Assembly (NCBI RefSeq): GCF_000024945.1
Contig: NC_013520.1
Coordinates: forward strand, 830,501 to 894,500
Length of the DNA stretch: 64,000 bases
Origin: Veillonella parvula DSM 2008
Lineage (GTDB): Bacteria > Bacillota > Negativicutes > Veillonellales > Veillonellaceae
Direction of reading: 5' to 3'
Shown here: in pieces, positions 61,816 through 64,000 of the stretch
Position numbering within the stretch: position 1 is the stretch's first letter
Layout: each line of letters starts with the position of its first letter
Notes under the pieces: model-generated
Told to the model about the DNA's origin: nothing
Seen by the model: the letters and a program-made list of their open reading frames with translations, nothing else
The model's database searches: none
Made by a program: the position numbers and the translations under genes

Positions 61816-62307
61816 ATGAGATGTCCTTATTGCCAACACACAGACACGAAGGTAACAGACTCTAGAACGACTGATGAAGGTAATAGTATTCGCCGTCGCC
61901 GTGAATGTATCAATTGTGGCCGTCGCTTTACTACCTATGAAATTATAGAAGAAGTACCACTAATGGTATTGAAGAAAAATGGACGACGTGAATTATTTGA
62001 CCGCGGTAAGCTCCTGAATGGGTTATTGCGCTCGTGTGATAAGCGTACAGTTCCTATGTCCGTGATGGAGCAAGTAGTTAATGATGTAGAGCGTGACATT
62101 CGAAATGAAATTAACCAAGAGGTTACAACTGATCGCATTGGTGAGCTCGTGTTACAACAATTGAAAGATATAGATCAAGTTGCATATGTTCGTTTTGCCA
62201 GTGTATATCGTAAGTTTGATAATATTGATAGCTTTATGGAAGAGTTAAAAGCTCTGAAGAAGTTAGACGCTAAAAAGCCAAAACGCAAACCTGTCGTAGA
62301 AGAATAA
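61816..62307 (+). CDS. nrdR: Transcriptional repressor NrdR
   Basis: Nucleotide-sensing repressor of ribonucleotide reductase genes, 163 residues. The N-terminal zinc ribbon has CPYC and CINC pairs with RRRRECINCGRRFTTYE, and residues about 50-140 form the ATP-cone that reads dATP/ATP. AAAGGAG precedes the ATG. No nrd gene and no obvious NrdR box occurs in this window, so its targets lie elsewhere. Confidence 0.97.
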   Translation: MRCPYCQHTDTKVTDSRTTDEGNSIRRRRECINCGRRFTTYEIIEEVPLMVLKKNGRRELFDRGKLLNGLLRSCDKRTVPMSVMEQVVNDVERDIRNEINQEVTTDRIGELVLQQLKDIDQVAYVRFASVYRKFDNIDSFMEELKALKKLDAKKPKRKPVVEE

Positions 62308-62367
62308 TTGATTCTGTATTACTGATTGGTTATACATAGTTTTGAAATTAGCGATGTGTGAGGCTTT

Positions 62368-63294
62368 ATGATAGATTTACATTGTGATACGATGATGCAA
62401 TTGCTAGATCATCCTCATAGTGGTGGTTTATATTGTAATACTTGGAAAATAGATATAGAAAAATTACAAAAGGCTCATAGCAAGATACAAGACTTTGCAC
62501 TCTTTATTAATATGGGTGAGACGAATGACCCTTATGGCCGCTATGAAGAGATGCGTAATTTGTGTGTATCACAAATTCATCACTATGGAGAGCACATACA
62601 ACATGTGCTCTCTTATCAAGATGTAGAGTCTGTATACAAGACTGGTAAGATTGGGGCACTTATGTCTATTGAGGAAGGTGGCGTACTAGGTGGCGATTTA
62701 AATAAACTTAAACAAGCTTACCAAGATGGAGTCAGACTTATAACGCTAACATGGAACTATCCAAATGGACTTGGCGAGCCACATTGTGGTGAGCAACATA
62801 AAAAATTAACATCTAAAGGTGTTGAATTTGTAGAAGCTATGCAAGAGTTAGGGATAATTGTTGATTGCTCTCATCTTAACGATGCTGGTACAGAGCAATT
62901 AGGGGATATTCTAGAGGTTCCTTTTATAGCATCTCATTCAAATGCACGGGAAGTTCGGGCTCATACGCGAAATTTGCCAGATAATCTTATTAGACTTATC
63001 GCTAATAAGGGAGGTATTATAGGACTTAATTTTGCACAGAATTTTCTCGGCACATCGCCAATTAGTCGCATTGAAGATATTGTTAAACATGGTCTATATC
63101 TCATCGACAAGGGCGGTGAAGATGTAGTGGCATTAGGAACTGATTTCGATGGGATTCCACCCGACACAGAGATTGCAGATATGTCTCAAATGAGTCGTCT
63201 TTATGATGCTTTTAAAGAGGCAGGTTTATCTGTGGAACAATGTGAAAAGTTATTCTGGAAAAATGCAGATAGACTATTAAAGGAGATTTTATAA
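62368..63294 (+). CDS. M19 (renal dipeptidase) family peptidase
   Basis: Zinc-dependent membrane-dipeptidase-like enzyme, 308 residues, without a signal peptide. Family residues: DLHCDT (H-x-D), the bridging Glu in [15 protein letters not shown] with the His of SHLND before it, and LGTDFDGIP. Bacterial members cleave dipeptides, including D-residue substrates. The ribosome site GTGAGG is modest. Its stop codon overlaps gmhA (TAATG). Confidence 0.92.
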   Translation: MIDLHCDTMMQLLDHPHSGGLYCNTWKIDIEKLQKAHSKIQDFALFINMGETNDPYGRYEEMRNLCVSQIHHYGEHIQHVLSYQDVESVYKTGKIGALMSIEEGGVLGGDLNKLKQAYQDGVRLITLTWNYPNGLGEPHCGEQHKKLTSKGVEFVEAMQELGIIVDCSHLNDAGTEQLGDILEVPFIASHSNAREVRAHTRNLPDNLIRLIANKGGIIGLNFAQNFLGTSPISRIEDIVKHGLYLIDKGGEDVVALGTDFDGIPPDTEIADMSQMSRLYDAFKEAGLSVEQCEKLFWKNADRLLKEIL

Positions 63295-63863
63295 TGACTG
63301 ATTTAAATCCAATCATTGCTGATCGTTTTACAGAGCATCTTGAAGTGTTTGGTAAAACGATGGAACATATGGATACCATTCAAGAAATCGGATATCGCTG
63401 TAAAGCGGCTTTAGAAAATGGTAATAAAATTTTGTTCTGTGGTAATGGTGGCTCTGCGGCGGACTCTCAACATTTAGCAGCTGAATTGATTTGTCGCTTT
63501 AAAAAGGAACGGCGCTCTCTTGCAGGCATTGCATTAACTACTGATACATCTGCATTAACAGCTATTGCGAATGACTATGATTTTGAATCTGTTTTTGCAC
63601 GTCAAGTAGAGGGCTTAGGCCGTACAGGTGATGTTCTCATCGGTATTTCTACATCTGGTAACTCCAAGAATGTTGTAAAAGCTGTAGAAATGGCCCGTTC
63701 TATCGGTATGCATACCATTGCTTTCACCGGTGAAGGCGGTGGCAAACTAGCAGAACTATGTGATATTACGCTGGCTATTCCCAGTAATGTGACAGCGCGC
63801 ATTCAAGAAATGCATATCTTAGCTGGGCACATTATGTGCGAAATTATTGAAGAAGATTATTAA
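63294..63863 (+). CDS. gmhA: Phosphoheptose isomerase
   Basis: Converts sedoheptulose 7-phosphate to D-glycero-D-manno-heptose 7-phosphate, the first step to the heptose of lipopolysaccharide core. The 189-residue SIS protein has [18 protein letters not shown] (with zinc ligands), [11 protein letters not shown] and [20 protein letters not shown] lies 12 bases before the ATG. Presence of a heptose pathway supports a diderm cell. Confidence 0.95.
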   Translation: MTDLNPIIADRFTEHLEVFGKTMEHMDTIQEIGYRCKAALENGNKILFCGNGGSAADSQHLAAELICRFKKERRSLAGIALTTDTSALTAIANDYDFESVFARQVEGLGRTGDVLIGISTSGNSKNVVKAVEMARSIGMHTIAFTGEGGGKLAELCDITLAIPSNVTARIQEMHILAGHIMCEIIEEDY

Positions 63864-63956
63864 CCGATAGGTTTTTACTCATAGATACACATTGTTTCAA
63901 TTAAAAATTTATTTAAATTAGGAACATATGTAATTTTGATAAGGAATAGGTGGATT

Positions 63957-64000
63957 ATGATAAATACTACCATTAGTCAGTTTTTAACAAAGCAACTGCC
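63957..64000 (+). CDS. Start of a gene cut by the window edge, probably heptose pathway
   Basis: ATG at 63957 after AGGTGG opens MINTTISQFLTKQLP, and the frame runs off the window. The position after gmhA and the helical N-terminus would suit HldE (heptose 7-phosphate kinase/heptose 1-phosphate adenylyltransferase), but 14 residues cannot prove it. Confidence 0.4.
   Translation, partial: MINTTISQFLTKQL

Noticed and set aside
1-64000. CRISPR arrays, tRNA or rRNA genes, prophage
   Set aside because: No regularly spaced repeats of 25-40 bases, no cloverleaf-type sequence and no phage structural or integrase genes were seen.

Overview
The window looks like a chromosomal segment of a diderm (outer-membrane) low-GC Firmicute of the Negativicutes, most likely Veillonella or a close relative. 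Reasons: a Firmicute-type FapR-controlled fatty acid operon and strong AGGAGG ribosome sites occur together with outer-membrane genes (a TonB-dependent receptor, a GmhA heptose isomerase). Transport and carbon genes (Dcu-type and DASS-type dicarboxylate carriers, pyruvate carboxylase) fit an organic-acid fermenter. The genus is inferred from these features, not from a database search.

Layout. (1) 1-9087: rpmF, then a lipid operon fapR-plsX-fabH-fabK-fabD-fabG-acpP-(second FabK-like gene)-fabF-rnc, with a recognisable promoter and a FapR-like operator in front of fapR. (2) 9088-22608: a radical SAM protein, smc, ftsY, a small conserved-looking unknown gene, and the whole excision repair set uvrB, uvrA, uvrC. 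(3) 22609-27312: a MATE exporter on the minus strand, two tandem TerC paralogues and an RlmD-type 23S rRNA methyltransferase. (4) 27313-45300: an AT-rich accessory region. It holds many small SUKH, DUF4375, ankyrin and unnamed genes that resemble polymorphic-toxin immunity genes, but no toxin. It contains a duplicated block, several pseudogenes, an IS3-type remnant sitting in a terminator loop, and repeated terminator-promoter spacers. A TonB receptor, an SRPBCC protein and a C4-dicarboxylate carrier lie in its middle. (5) 45329-54717: tRNA editing deacylase, an exported ABM-domain protein, a macrodomain-SirTM-Ogt operon, FAH-family hydrolase, IlvE, an FlK-like thioesterase, a VTT membrane protein, an aminotransferase and an Mrp-type Fe-S carrier. 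(6) 54718-64000: DASS transporter, M18 aminopeptidase, pyruvate carboxylase, NrdR, M19 dipeptidase, GmhA and the start of one more gene.

How the genes fit together. The first operon makes acyl-ACP and passes it to PlsX for phospholipid synthesis, and FapR senses the pathway. Smc, FtsY and the Uvr proteins are housekeeping. The accessory region is best read as a decaying bank of orphan immunity cassettes: two copies of an ancestral gene block have each lost different members, so the original order can be rebuilt from them. The macrodomain and SirTM genes form a reversible ADP-ribosylation pair whose usual lipoyl-carrier partners are not next to it.
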